A DNA stretch of 64,000 nt from positions 9,300,001 through 9,364,000 of the forward strand of contig NC_091053.1 in assembly GCF_963966145.1 (NCBI RefSeq), given 5' to 3'. Numbering within the stretch: position 1 is the stretch's first letter; every line of letters begins with the position of its first letter. Made by a program: the position numbers and the translations under genes. This document shows, one piece after another, positions 31,524 through 40,904 of this stretch. The notes below the pieces were generated by a model. The model saw nothing but the letters and a program-made list of their open reading frames with translations. It did no database searches and had not been told where the DNA came from. The stretch comes from Tenebrio molitor (taxonomy: Eukaryota; Arthropoda; Insecta; Coleoptera; Tenebrionidae).

Positions 31524-31990
31524 CAGGCTGTTTCTGAAATAAGTACATAAATTTTAACTGGTAATAGAACTCATCAAAAGGAACAACTTTTCTCTCTGCC
31601 ATTTTGGCGAAAAACGTTGCGTAGTGGCTTAAAAAAATAGGAAAGATTTTCCTAAAACCGTTCATATCTCCAAAACCAAGCTACCTAAAAACGTGAAACA
31701 ACCAGATTCTTACGAAGTGGATTTTTTGCTATACGGGTAGATTTATTTGAATTTCGATTTCGGCGTTAAAACACGTTTTCTGGATGAAAATGGATGTTTT
31801 TTTCATATTAGCGCTGATCTCAATTAGCCATTGCAGTATTTAGTGGCGTAGGGTCATTTTAATGAAAAATCTCCATTTTTTTTTTGGAATTAAACATCGT
31901 TTTTCGGCAAAATGGTAGATAGAAAAGTTGTTCCTTTTGACGAGTTCTATTACCAGTTAAAATTAATGTACTTATTTCTGTTACACGTTG
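31524..31990. mobile_element. TA-flanked foldback MITE, family M1, 467 bp
   Basis: Ends resemble CAGGCTGTTTCTGAAATAAG and the inverse of CAACGTGTAACAGAAATAAG; the arms continue through TTTTAACTGGTAATAGAACT for about 100 bp. TA flanks at 31522-31523 and 31991-31992. Same family as 34292-34510. Confidence 0.85.
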
Positions 31991-31992
31991 TA

Positions 31993-32945
31993 TATTTATA
32001 ATATATATAACTACGAACATTGCCCATACTTAGTCCTTACGTTTAGTTAAAAAAAACACAGGTCAATGAATATATGTAATCGAGTAACAATGTTACATCA
32101 AAATATCTACTTGACATTAAAAAAAAATCTCATGTTGTTTGAATTATTACTGTGATAAAATAAATTTTAAAATATATTCAACAGTAATATCCCAAGTGCA
32201 TGAAAATAACCGATTAAAATTTGACGTTTTTTCAAAAGGTTTTGCTTAGAAATATGTCGTAGCACGAGGGATTTTGGGTGGAAAATTTACGAGAAATATT
32301 TATTAAGCAAAACGTTGCGACAAAAAACGTAATGAGAGTCATTGATAATCTATTTTTAATACCCCCGTTATAATTCCATTTAAAAAAATCTTAAGGGCGA
32401 GGTTACTTGTACGATTTGGTAAAGACAAAATTGGATAAGGATTAAATTGATTATTTTACAATAGGTAGGTACACAATAACAAATTTTCAGAATATAAAAA
32501 TATAACGTTAACGTTCAGGTATCAGAGAACCCCCTGGGGCGTTGCGACGCAATTAATCCATTAATAAATAAATGACACTGACAAGAAACGCTAAAAATCC
32601 TCCTTTTAGTAAAGTTTATAGAAAAATAACTATAACAGGTAGCTAAAAAAAAATCAACAAAAAATGTATTTTAACTGATAATTTAATTCATGTATAAAAA
32701 ATCCCATAAGCCGCGATGCATTTGTCACTTTGACATCGGATAAAGTTAGCCCTAACTTTGCATCTGGATAAAATGTGCTTAAACTTCCATGGCAAACTTT
32801 TTCGAACCTGATTATTGTTTTTTGTTATGATAACGAACCAACAATCTTAAACATTGACACAGCTTGTAATAAATTGACATGCAAAATGGCCAATTCAATT
32901 TTTCATAATTACCTACGTATCATTATTCATTAAATTATCTCATCG
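31993..32945. other. No gene recognised
   Basis: AT-rich, no ORF of note and no repeat partner found in the window. Confidence 0.5.
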
Positions 32946-33165
32946 AATTACGCTCGAGGTTTTTTTCGTCCAGGATAAAATTTCATTTTTTAAACTCTAA
33001 TTTGGTTTCTTTTTGGTAAATTGACTCCACAAACCACCAGATAAAAAAACTCGTCCTACGGACTCGTTTTTTTATCGGGTGGTTTGTGTCGTCAATTTAC
33101 CAAGCAACCAAATTATCGTAAAAAAATTCAATTTTATCCGGACAAAAAAAGACCTCGTGTAATTA
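32946..33165. repeat. Near-perfect foldback of 220 bp
   Basis: AATTACGCTCGAGGTTTTTT at 32946 mirrors the end at 33165. The arms include TTGGTAAATTGACTCCACAA and meet at AACTCGTCCTACGGACTCG with almost no loop. Confidence 0.85.
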
Positions 33166-33234
33166 CAGTCGAAAAAAATTGAAAATAAAAAATCAAGTAA
33201 TCAAATTTGTAAACAATACAAAATCTATTCTGGT

Positions 33235-33830
33235 TGCTCAAAATTTCCTCAATGCTGTTGCAGACACTGTCGATACCTTATAGAAATGCCCACCTTTGCA
33301 TTCAGTAAAAAATTTCGGGTTTTTTCCTGACATAGTCGCACTATCCATTTTCTTAAGTCTTTTTGGGTACCTGGTGGGGTCAAATAAACATTGTCTCGAA
33401 AGTTTCGAATAAATATAAAGAAATCCAATGGATTCAAATCTGGGGATGTAGCGGGCCATCGAATAGCTCCATGAGCACCCATTCATCGTTCAACAAAATG
33501 ATTTAAATGATTTAAAAATACAAAATTCATGCGTGAATTATGTGGTATGGCGCCGTCCTGATGAAAAACGACTCTATTCAACTATAATGGTATCTCATCC
33601 AGAAAGTTGCTTATTTCGTTTGATAATAAATAATATGATATTTTGTTTGATTGAGACTGCTATCAATAAAAAAGGGACCCACATTCTATCTCCAAAAATG
33701 CCACACCACACGTTAACACTAAATCGTCTTTGGAAATTTTCTTCCACAGCAATATTATTATTATTATTATTATCAAACTGTTTTGAGCATTTAGAACAAA
33801 CTTCTCTCTTGTTTATTTTGGTCACTTGAT
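33235..33830 (-). pseudogene. Tc1/mariner-like transposase relic
   Basis: The minus strand reads QRRFSVNVWCGIFGDRM, then in another frame FHQDGAIPHNS (second catalytic aspartate block), then GAHGAIRWPATSPDLNPLDF (third block with aspartate, D about 40 residues after the second) and the C-terminal YLTPPGTQKDLRKWI. The frame changes at least twice and the N-terminal HTH domains are missing. It contains an ATT microsatellite near 33752-33772. The D-D-D pattern with long spacing suggests a mariner-related rather than Tc1 (E) family. Confidence 0.8.
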
Positions 33831-34131
33831 TTTTAAATTTTGTACATTTGCTCTTTAATTTCTTGACTTTTGTTTAATGAATGGGTATAGTTGTTTGCAT
33901 TTATATATTCAGAAGACAAATCTCTACAATACTGAATAGAAAAAAATATACAGTGCTATTTGAAAAAAAGAAGCTGATGTTCATCTGTCAAAAACTGGAC
34001 GCAAGAATTTTTTTTTTATTAAGTTGGTATTGAAGTGTTTTCAAAATTATTTCATTTGATGTGTCATTTATTCAAATCGGATAAAAAATAAGCAAGATAC
34101 AGCATCAAAGGTTTTTCGTCAGTCACCCTGT

Positions 34132-34270
34132 ATATCGCCAGAAATTTTTTCTTGCAGTCTAACACTCGTGTTTGTCGCTCAAAATTACCCTCGGGCTGGC
34201 GCCCTCGTGTAATTTTCTTGCTACAAACACTCGTGTATCAGGACTGCTCGAAAAAATTTCCGGCAATATA
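34132..34270. repeat. Foldback MITE of about 139 bp
   Basis: TATCGCCAGAAATTTTTTCT near 34132 pairs with AAAAAATTTCCGGCAATATA ending at 34270; AACACTCGTGTTTGT and its inverse form the inner arms. Confidence 0.7.
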
Positions 34271-34291
34271 TTTGTCCCTTGGTATATTATA

Positions 34292-34510
34292 CAGCGTGTA
34301 ACAGAAATAAGTACATTAATTTCAACTGGTAATAAAACTCATCAAGAGTAACAACTTTTCTAAATATTTTTTTTTTCGTAAACGTTCTCGTTAATGAGTT
34401 AAAGTTATGCTAAACAAAATTGCCGATTTGGAACAAATGATACATAGAGAAATTGTTCATCGAGTTCTGTTACTGGTTAAAATTAATGTACTTATTTCTG
34501 TTACATCCTG
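34292..34510. mobile_element. TA-flanked foldback MITE, family M1, 219 bp
   Basis: CAGCGTGTAACAGAAATAAG at 34292 and the inverse ending at 34510; TA flanks at 34290-34291 and 34511-34512. A shorter sibling of 31524-31990 with the same arms (ATTTCAACTGGTAATAAAAC). Confidence 0.85.
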
Positions 34511-34909
34511 TATATGAAAATTGTTCAGAATTGTTGAGACGCTTTCCAATCGGGTCGACGGCTGACGTCATAGTGGTGGGAGCAAACAAGCGGACAGAAA
34601 GGCAAGATTGGGCCATCCTTATACGATAATGTGTAGTATCCTTGCCTGTTGGCAACGTAAGCTAGGCAACTTGTCTTACGCGTAAGGGCAAAAGCGCTCC
34701 AATGTGGATATGCTTTACACGGAATGTTACGGTTTCATGGGCCAATTTCAAGTGGAGTTACAACCGGGACAAACCACGTTTCCCATGGCAACGTTGCAAA
34801 TAAAACCGATTTCAAGTTCGAATTGTCGCGCGATTTGCATCTGCTATTTGCAACTACCTATTGGACGGTTGTAAGCAGTTGCATTCTGTTCTGTCATTTT
34901 TACACCGTG

Positions 34910-35903
34910 AAAACGGCTGCAGCTAGGCAGGTCTTGGCCGCTTTAGTTGTGGATGAATTAGTTAATCGTGGTGATAGCGACAGTGACGAAGAAGAACAAA
35001 GGTTAGCAAGAATACCTTTTAGTATTCAGGAGATGTCGGAGAGAAATCTCTTCCAGAAAACACGCCTGGACCGTCGTGTTTTCAATTATGTTCTGGAAGT
35101 TCTAACACCAAGTTTGGAATGAAATACAAGGCGAGGACGTTTCGAACATCTCACACCTACGCATAAATTATACAGTGAGTTTTTTTTAAGACTGGCCATA
35201 GGGTTTTACATGCTAAATTTTCAACCCCCTGTTAACTTTTGTTCCGATGAAAATATTCAAACCATTTTTGGAATAAAGTTGAAAGATTTTTTAAGCTATC
35301 GGATAGATTACAATTCAATATCCCAAACTGTCGAAAAAGTTGTGAAAAAAATATTTAGGGCGCCGAAATAATAGTACGTCGAGCGGCCGCCAGAGTAGCG
35401 CCATTGTCGGCTCAGATTTGAAAATTTACAATGTTTTTGCCGAGTTCCCAGGTTCAAATCATGATTCATACATCTGGCGAAATTCAGCTGTACGGAATGC
35501 ATTTGAAGAGGGTGGTACTTTTCCTGAAGGTTGGTTAGTTGCGGACTCCGGGTACCCCCAGGAACCGTGGATTATGACACCAGTGGCAAATGCAACATCA
35601 CCGGCAGAACATTTGTACAATTCTGTGCACATTTCCACCAGAAACCCAATTGAAAGAACAAATGGTGTTTTAAAGAGTCGTTGGCGTGTTCTAGACCGTC
35701 CACTTGCTTATGAACCCGGTAAGGTCTGTCAAATAATTGTTGCTTGTTGTGTGCTGCATAATATTTGCATTCAGTACAATTTAGATGTGGATGATTTCGA
35801 AGATCATCCTCTCCCTGACGACTTACAACCTTGTCATGGGGCCATCCCTGGGAATTATATGGACATTCGTAGAGATCTCATTGCAAGACACTTCACTCGA
35901 TAA
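34910..35903 (+). pseudogene. Harbinger A nuclease, internally deleted
   Basis: The N-terminal part LVVDELVNRGDSDSDEEE, RNLFQKTRLDRRVFNYVLEV ends in a stop near 35122. About 220 bp of unrelated sequence (roughly 35180-35400) stands where the first catalytic aspartate should be. From about 35402 the DDE domain resumes: DLKIYNVFAEFPGSNHDS, VADSGYPQEPW (second D), NPIERTNGVLKSRW (E) and CCVLHNICIQ, ending at 35903. Lacking the first catalytic block it cannot cut DNA. The true start is unclear because the in-frame ATG at 34724 lies outside the TIR. Confidence 0.85.
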
Positions 35904-36054
35904 TTTAGGTTTTTTGATGTGTTTTATGCTTTCAATTTTTTTTCAGATACATATTCAGTTGCATAAAGTAAAAGCTGTTGTACAAAAAAACACCAAATGA
36001 TTAATAATTTTCATTTATTAACCATTAAAATAACAAAACAGCAACAATATATTT

Positions 36055-37286
36055 TTAATTTATATTTAATTTTTTTCTTTTGAGTTCTATGCCCTCTTGT
36101 AATAGTTCTAGTTTTAATTTTTTTAAATTTATTAGTTGGTCTAAACGACTGTTCAGGTCGGACCGCATTTGTCGCATTTCAGAAACCAACTCTCCTAAGA
36201 TTTGGTTGGTTTCTCTTTGCAAGGATGTCGTTTCCTCAGCTTCTTTTAGTACCGCCTCGATCGTCCTTTTTTTGCCTCGTCTGGGAAGTGGGGGTGGTTT
36301 TAGGATTGGCGTAGAAGATGGAGGTACTACAGGACTCGCTACAGGATTGGGATCTGGCCGATAAACAAAAAGTTCTAATGTTATGATTTTTAAACAGATT
36401 TATAATTATTTTTTTTATATTCGTAATATTTTTGTTAATTCCAAATTGTTTTCGTATGTTTATAAAGAATGTGTTGATGACTGAATGTTATTGGTGATTT
36501 AATTTTTTGTGTATCAATAAAACATGTAGTTCGAAATGTACATACCTTCATTTGTATCGACCGGGTTAAGGGATGAGGACGGAAGATCTACAAAGGGTGG
36601 CCTTTCGGGAATGGGTTCTAAATTATATTCAGTACTATTATTTAATTGTTCTACATAAAAAACGAGTGGAAAAACAGTGAAAAAATATCTGAAACTGAAA
36701 ATATCAATTATTGCATACATACCAAATATAATCACATCTGGAATGTGAGCTGTGCTCGTCGAAGGACCGGGATTGATTACTGTAAGTAGAATGATAAAAA
36801 GTGCAAAAAATATTACTTATGTGACCCTACCTTGACGCCTGAAGGGGTCAACTCCACCAGCAATCCCCTCAATGCTATCGGTACCAATAAATTGGGAAAG
36901 TTTGGCATCGATAGCAGAAAGGGGTGTATTGGCTTCATTTTGACCGCCCCCAGTTTTTCGGCCCTCTCGCTTAACCGCGTTGACTCTATGTTTGGCCCTT
37001 GTCCTTAAATTCACTCCGCAATTCTGCTGCCGTCCGTACTGTGGGAGCCACAGCGTTGACAGCGTCTACCACCTGCTGCCATCCTCTGTCCCGGTGGAAT
37101 TGAGTTAAATTCGGACCCTTGAGAGGACCAAACAATAGAGCCCTTCGCTTCTCGACTTCTTCGACAAGCACAGCCGTTTCTTCCACTTTAAAATTTTTTG
37201 ACCTTTTCTTAACCCTAAAATGTGTCGTTTTACACATCTGCGATAAATAAATTAAAAACATTTTGTACTTACGCTTTATTTTCCAT
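36055..37286 (-). CDS. Harbinger A Myb/SANT-like accessory protein (spliced)
   Basis: Exon 1 is tiny (MENKA, donor GTAAGTAC); the next exon, from an ACATTTTAG acceptor, reads VKKRSKNFKVEETAVLVEEV, LLFGPLKGPNLTQFHRDRGW and QQVVDAVNAVAPTVRTAAEL, a Myb/SANT-like DNA-binding domain of the kind paired with Harbinger nucleases. Then KHRVNAVKREGRKTGGG in a shifted frame (one-base change near 37010, or an unrecognised small intron), two further exons (including PERPPFVDLPSSSLNPVDTN), and a last exon with PPPLPRRGKKRTIEAVLKEA and a C-terminal coiled coil (TNQILGELVSEMRQMRSDL). The stop is at 36055-36057. The partner normally brings the nuclease to the nucleus and to the TIRs. It converges with the nuclease gene. 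Confidence 0.7.
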
Positions 37287-37585
37287 TATATTTCTTCGTT
37301 TGGTTTTGAAATTTTTAAATTTGATTCGCGCACCGCAAAATTAATGACAACTGTCACGTGATCGAGAGCAAATTTGCAACTGCACTGCCTCCCCGGGCAG
37401 TTTGAACTTGAAATTGGGTTGTAAATTCCGTTGCAAGAGAATTGCAAATATTTGCGCTACAACTGCAGTTTGCATCGCTAACTTGAAATTGGCCCATCAG
37501 TCGACGTTGTTGTGATTTTGTATAATTATATTTGGTGTTATTTGTGTTATTATTTATAAAAACTGTTAAAAATTGTTTCTTTAAA

Positions 37586-38432
37586 ATGGTGCAGTCTTGT
37601 GCAGCTTACAAGTGTATTAATCGTGCCTCAAAAAATTCAAACGTGTCTTTTCACAGGTAAGCAAAAGTGTACAAGATTAATAACGGGTCAATATGCACAA
37701 AATTTAAAAAAAAAAACGATTGTTATAACTAAGAATAAAAATTAGCACAACTTATGACCGCATTTCCAGATTTCCAACAGATTCGAATTTAAGGAAAAAA
37801 TGGATAATAGCTACTCGCAGGGAGAATTTTATTCCATCAAAAAGTTGTGCACTATGTAGCGATCATTTTAAAGAAAATGATTTTGAATATAAAGTAAAAG
37901 GAAATTCAAAGTTAAAAAAAGATGCTGTGCCATAAATTTTCAATTTTCCATCACCTATTACAAAAAAATCAGTCATAGGGAAAATACAAAACGGAAACCA
38001 ATTGAAAATAGGTAAGTTGAATATAGAAATATTCTTTTAGAAAAATTGGTATAATTAATAAACCAATAATTACTGAGGAAACTGATGAAGTGCCTTTGCC
38101 ATCCACTTCACAAAATTTTCTTCAACCACTATCCATAAAAAGGTAAATATGTTATTTTGTGTTTATATAAAAATCATTGTTTTATTTTTAGAAAAAGAAA
38201 GGAGCCCTCAAGTTATGGGGATTTCAAAAAAGAAGATTTAAAATGTCCGCTTAAGGCGGAAAGAATATGGATAGCTGGCAAAGAAAGAATTCGACGTCTT
38301 CGGAATAAATTAAAAATTATGGAAGTAAGGAATAAAAGACTAATGAAAAAAATCAAAACTTTAAATAACTTGGCTGAACATTTAAAAGAATCAAAAAAGA
38401 TATCGGAAGACTGCAGTTTGGTATTTAATGTA
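37586..38432 (+). pseudogene. THAP-domain protein with coiled coil (left-arm copy)
   Basis: Exon 1 (ATG 37586) reads MVQSCAAYKCINRASKNSN then VSFHR with donor CAG/GTAAGC at 37656; exon 2 from 37770 continues in phase FPTDSNLRKKWIIATRREFY, CALCSDHFKENDF and DAVP. This is a C2CH THAP zinc finger (CX4C...CX2H) with its AVP end, but a stop codon (37933-37935) follows AVP where an AVPTIF-type sequence is usual. After another intron a downstream exon (about 38190-38432) gives RIRRLRNKLKIMEVRNKRLM, a coiled coil. It may be the N-terminal half of a P-element-like transposase or a small THAP gene; no catalytic domain follows because the pogo element lies directly downstream. Confidence 0.7.
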
Positions 38433-38991
38433 TGAAATTTTAGATTTTGCATACATTACATTTTCGTATAAATGTGCATGTTTCTGTAGAGAATACTTAG
38501 TTGCATTTTTATCTTGCTTGCACGTGTAGATAGGGGAAGTGGGCCTAAAATGGGGTATGTAGGTAAAACGGGATATCAGTGTTTAACCCGCAACGAGAGC
38601 TGGCAAACTACTCGTATTAGCACCTAATGCGTGTGTGTGGACGCTAGTGTTAGTGGTCTGCTGTCAAAAGTGCGATCCGCTTGTGTTTTAAACAGAGAGA
38701 GTGATTTTATTGGTTTCGGAAGTTGTGAATGTAATATTTAGTGTTTACGGAATAAGCTCCTGGAAGAGAACAACTCGTGGTCTTGGGTTGTTACTGCGCA
38801 TCAAATTGTCTTTAAAGGTTAGTTAACAAGCGATGCAGGCGAAATTGCTCTGAAAGACATTTGTTTTTCACGCGGTAATTTTAAAAAATTTAAGACAAAT
38901 GTCGGTAAAATGGGAAATTTTTACGCCTTAAAACGGGATAGTATCCCGTTTTACCTACACCGGCCCAGTATTTATTTTTATTTGTTTTCAG

Positions 38992-40070
38992 ATGCCTTCC
39001 ACTTATAAACGAAAAACCGACCGCCAATCTTGGTCCGAAGAAGCTATGTCTAGGGCACTAGAGGCGTTGCGAAATGGAACATGTGGTTACTTAAAAGCTG
39101 CTAAACAATTTAATGTTCCAAAGTCGACTTTAGAAAGGCGTTTTAAAAACAAAAATAAACAGGCACTTGACCATTCAAAACAACTGGGGAGCAGAAAATT
39201 AACGTTTCCAATGGAACTAGAGAAACACTTAGTAGATTATGTTAAAAACATGGAAGCTATGTTGTATGGACTAACAACAAGAAGTATTCGAAGTCTTGCG
39301 TATCAAATTGCTGTTAGAAATCTGTGGCGGTCGTGAAAAAGTAGGTAAGTCGAAAATGTTAATTTTTCAGGGCAACGATTCAAAATTCCACATCATTCCT
39401 AAAATCCTGTAATTAAATAGAAACTTCTTTCTACCTGTACTTGCTTTCAATATAAGTAAATTTTAAACTGTGAAATCGGAATTATTTAACTCCATGATTT
39501 ATTATTAAGGTGTAAACATCGTTAACTCATTTTTGAAATTATTTGACTTACCTACTTTTTCACGACCGCCACAGAAATAATATCGTTCATCACTTTAATA
39601 ATGAAACTAAGTTGGTAGGATGGCACTGGCTACATTCCTTTCTGAAGAGAAACAATTTGTCTCTTCGCAGTCCTGAAGCAACTTCTGCGGCAAGAGCGCA
39701 AGACTTCAACCGAGAAGCAGTTGGCTCATTTTTTGATATTTTGAAATCGCTCCAAGAGAAACATAATTTCCCGCCATCAAGAATATTTAACGTGGACGAA
39801 ACAGGTATCACTGCAAACAACAGCTCATCGAAAGGTAAGAAACAGGAGTCTAATGTGACCAAAGTACGAGTATCAAGGACCCAATCCAGTAGCAGCGAAT
39901 CCGACGTTGATGTGGAATGCCTGTTTTGCGGTAATAACTATTTTAAAAACCACTGCGGAGAAAGATGGATAATGTGCTGTCGTTGCGGCAAATGGGCCCA
40001 TGATGAATGTGCAGGTGTAAAAAGTGATGATGATGACGAATTCACATGTGATATTTGCCTACAAAAATAA
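38992..40070 (+). pseudogene. Pogo-like transposase, split by a MITE and lacking most of the DDE core
   Basis: MPSTYKRKTDRQSWSEEAMS opens a Psq-type helix-turn-helix (GYLKAAKQFNVPKSTLERRF). The frame runs to AVRN at 39321, is interrupted by the 253-bp MITE (39322-39574), and resumes after the AAAT duplication with NIVHHFNNETKLVGWHW in the same frame. SPEATSAARAQDFNREAV and FPPSRIFNVDETGITANNSS follow (first catalytic D), but the rest of the DDE domain is missing and the reading passes directly to a C-terminal PHD-like finger (CLFCGNNYF, CCRCGKWAHDEC, FTCDICLQK). HTH plus PHD-like end is seen in insect pogo/jerky-type transposases. Non-autonomous. Confidence 0.85.
39322..39574. mobile_element. 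253-bp MITE nested in the pogo ORF
   Basis: Perfect 30-bp ends CTGTGGCGGTCGTGAAAAAG... (39322) and inverse (to 39574), flanked by AAAT at 39318-39321 and 39575-39578. Confidence 0.9.
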
Positions 40071-40384
40071 AGTTTTTGAAAAATATATTTTCTAAATAAA
40101 TCTTATTATAGGAATAATTTTCCGTGTTAAATCCATATCCCGTTTTACCTCCAGCACTTTCCCATTTTACTGACACTGTGTAGGTAAAATGGGAAATTGC
40201 AAACATTTACTAATTAACCACATGTAGCTACTTGATTTTTATTTTAGATTGTTTTTGATGAATATATGTTTAAATCAATAACTATACTATAGCAAGATTT
40301 ACTTTACACAATTTTACAACACTTATTTTTTTTTTATACATAACGTTAAACGTTAAGTACCCCATTTTAAGCCCACTTCCCCTA

Positions 40385-40904
40385 CTGATGTATGTACAGT
40401 ATTTCCAGTGATAGAATCAACTTTTTTGAATTCTAGTTATAAAATCTAATAGTAAAAACTACTAAATATGATACAGAAGATCGTAAAATCTTAGAATAAT
40501 TATTATGTTGCTACCAGCCAACAATTTTCTCGCGCGCTGTCTTCCTACGTCGTTCATGCGCACAGACCATGGAGGTAGTATAAACAAGAGGGAGCACTAT
40601 TTGAAAAAAGCGGAAATACCGCGTAAATGCGCAGTGCCATCAAGTGGTACTAAATGCAGAGCGCACCATGTGCCTTTCCAGTGGCGTAGTAAAATTATTT
40701 TCAATTTTTCTTGCCTAGGAACGTTTCCTTAAGAATGATTGTTTCACTGCGTATTATATACCTACTTTTAGGTCAAGACTTTTTGTGCGCAAAGTAATAA
40801 AACTAAATGTTAAATTACATATATAATTTATTGCCCTCTAAAATGTATTTGTTTTGTATGGCTATTTCTAATATATTCTTTATCATTTTTCGTATCCCAC
40901 CTCC
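40385..40904. other. Flank between pogo and the RLE 3' end
   Basis: No gene. CCATGGAGGTAGTATAAACA (40568) reappears inverted and slightly changed at about 46139-46164, on the far side of the RLE block. Confidence 0.5.

Larger units (their letters stand above)
34738..37496 (+). mobile_element. PIF/Harbinger element A (left-arm copy)
   Basis: Terminal inverted repeats TGGGCCAATTTCAAGT at 34738 and the inverse ending at 37496, with TCA duplicated at 34735-34737 and 37497-37499; a 3-bp duplication is the Harbinger hallmark. A nuclease gene (plus) and a Myb-like gene (minus) converge inside. The nuclease is internally deleted, so the copy is non-autonomous. The same element reappears inverted at 61542-64000. 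Confidence 0.9.
38533..40382 (+). mobile_element. Pogo-type (Tc1/mariner superfamily) element, internally deleted (left-arm copy)
   Basis: Terminal inverted repeats GGGGAAGTGGGCCTAAAATG at 38533 and the inverse ending at 40382; TA duplicated at 38531-38532 and 40383-40384. Sub-terminal GTAAAACGGGA/GTAAAATGGGA motifs recur on both sides. It encodes an N-terminal HTH protein whose catalytic centre is deleted, and a 253-bp MITE is nested in it. Confidence 0.9.

Noticed and set aside
33754..33775. ATT microsatellite as a regulatory or repeat-family signal
   Set aside because: Short simple repeat inside a decayed transposase; no further meaning.
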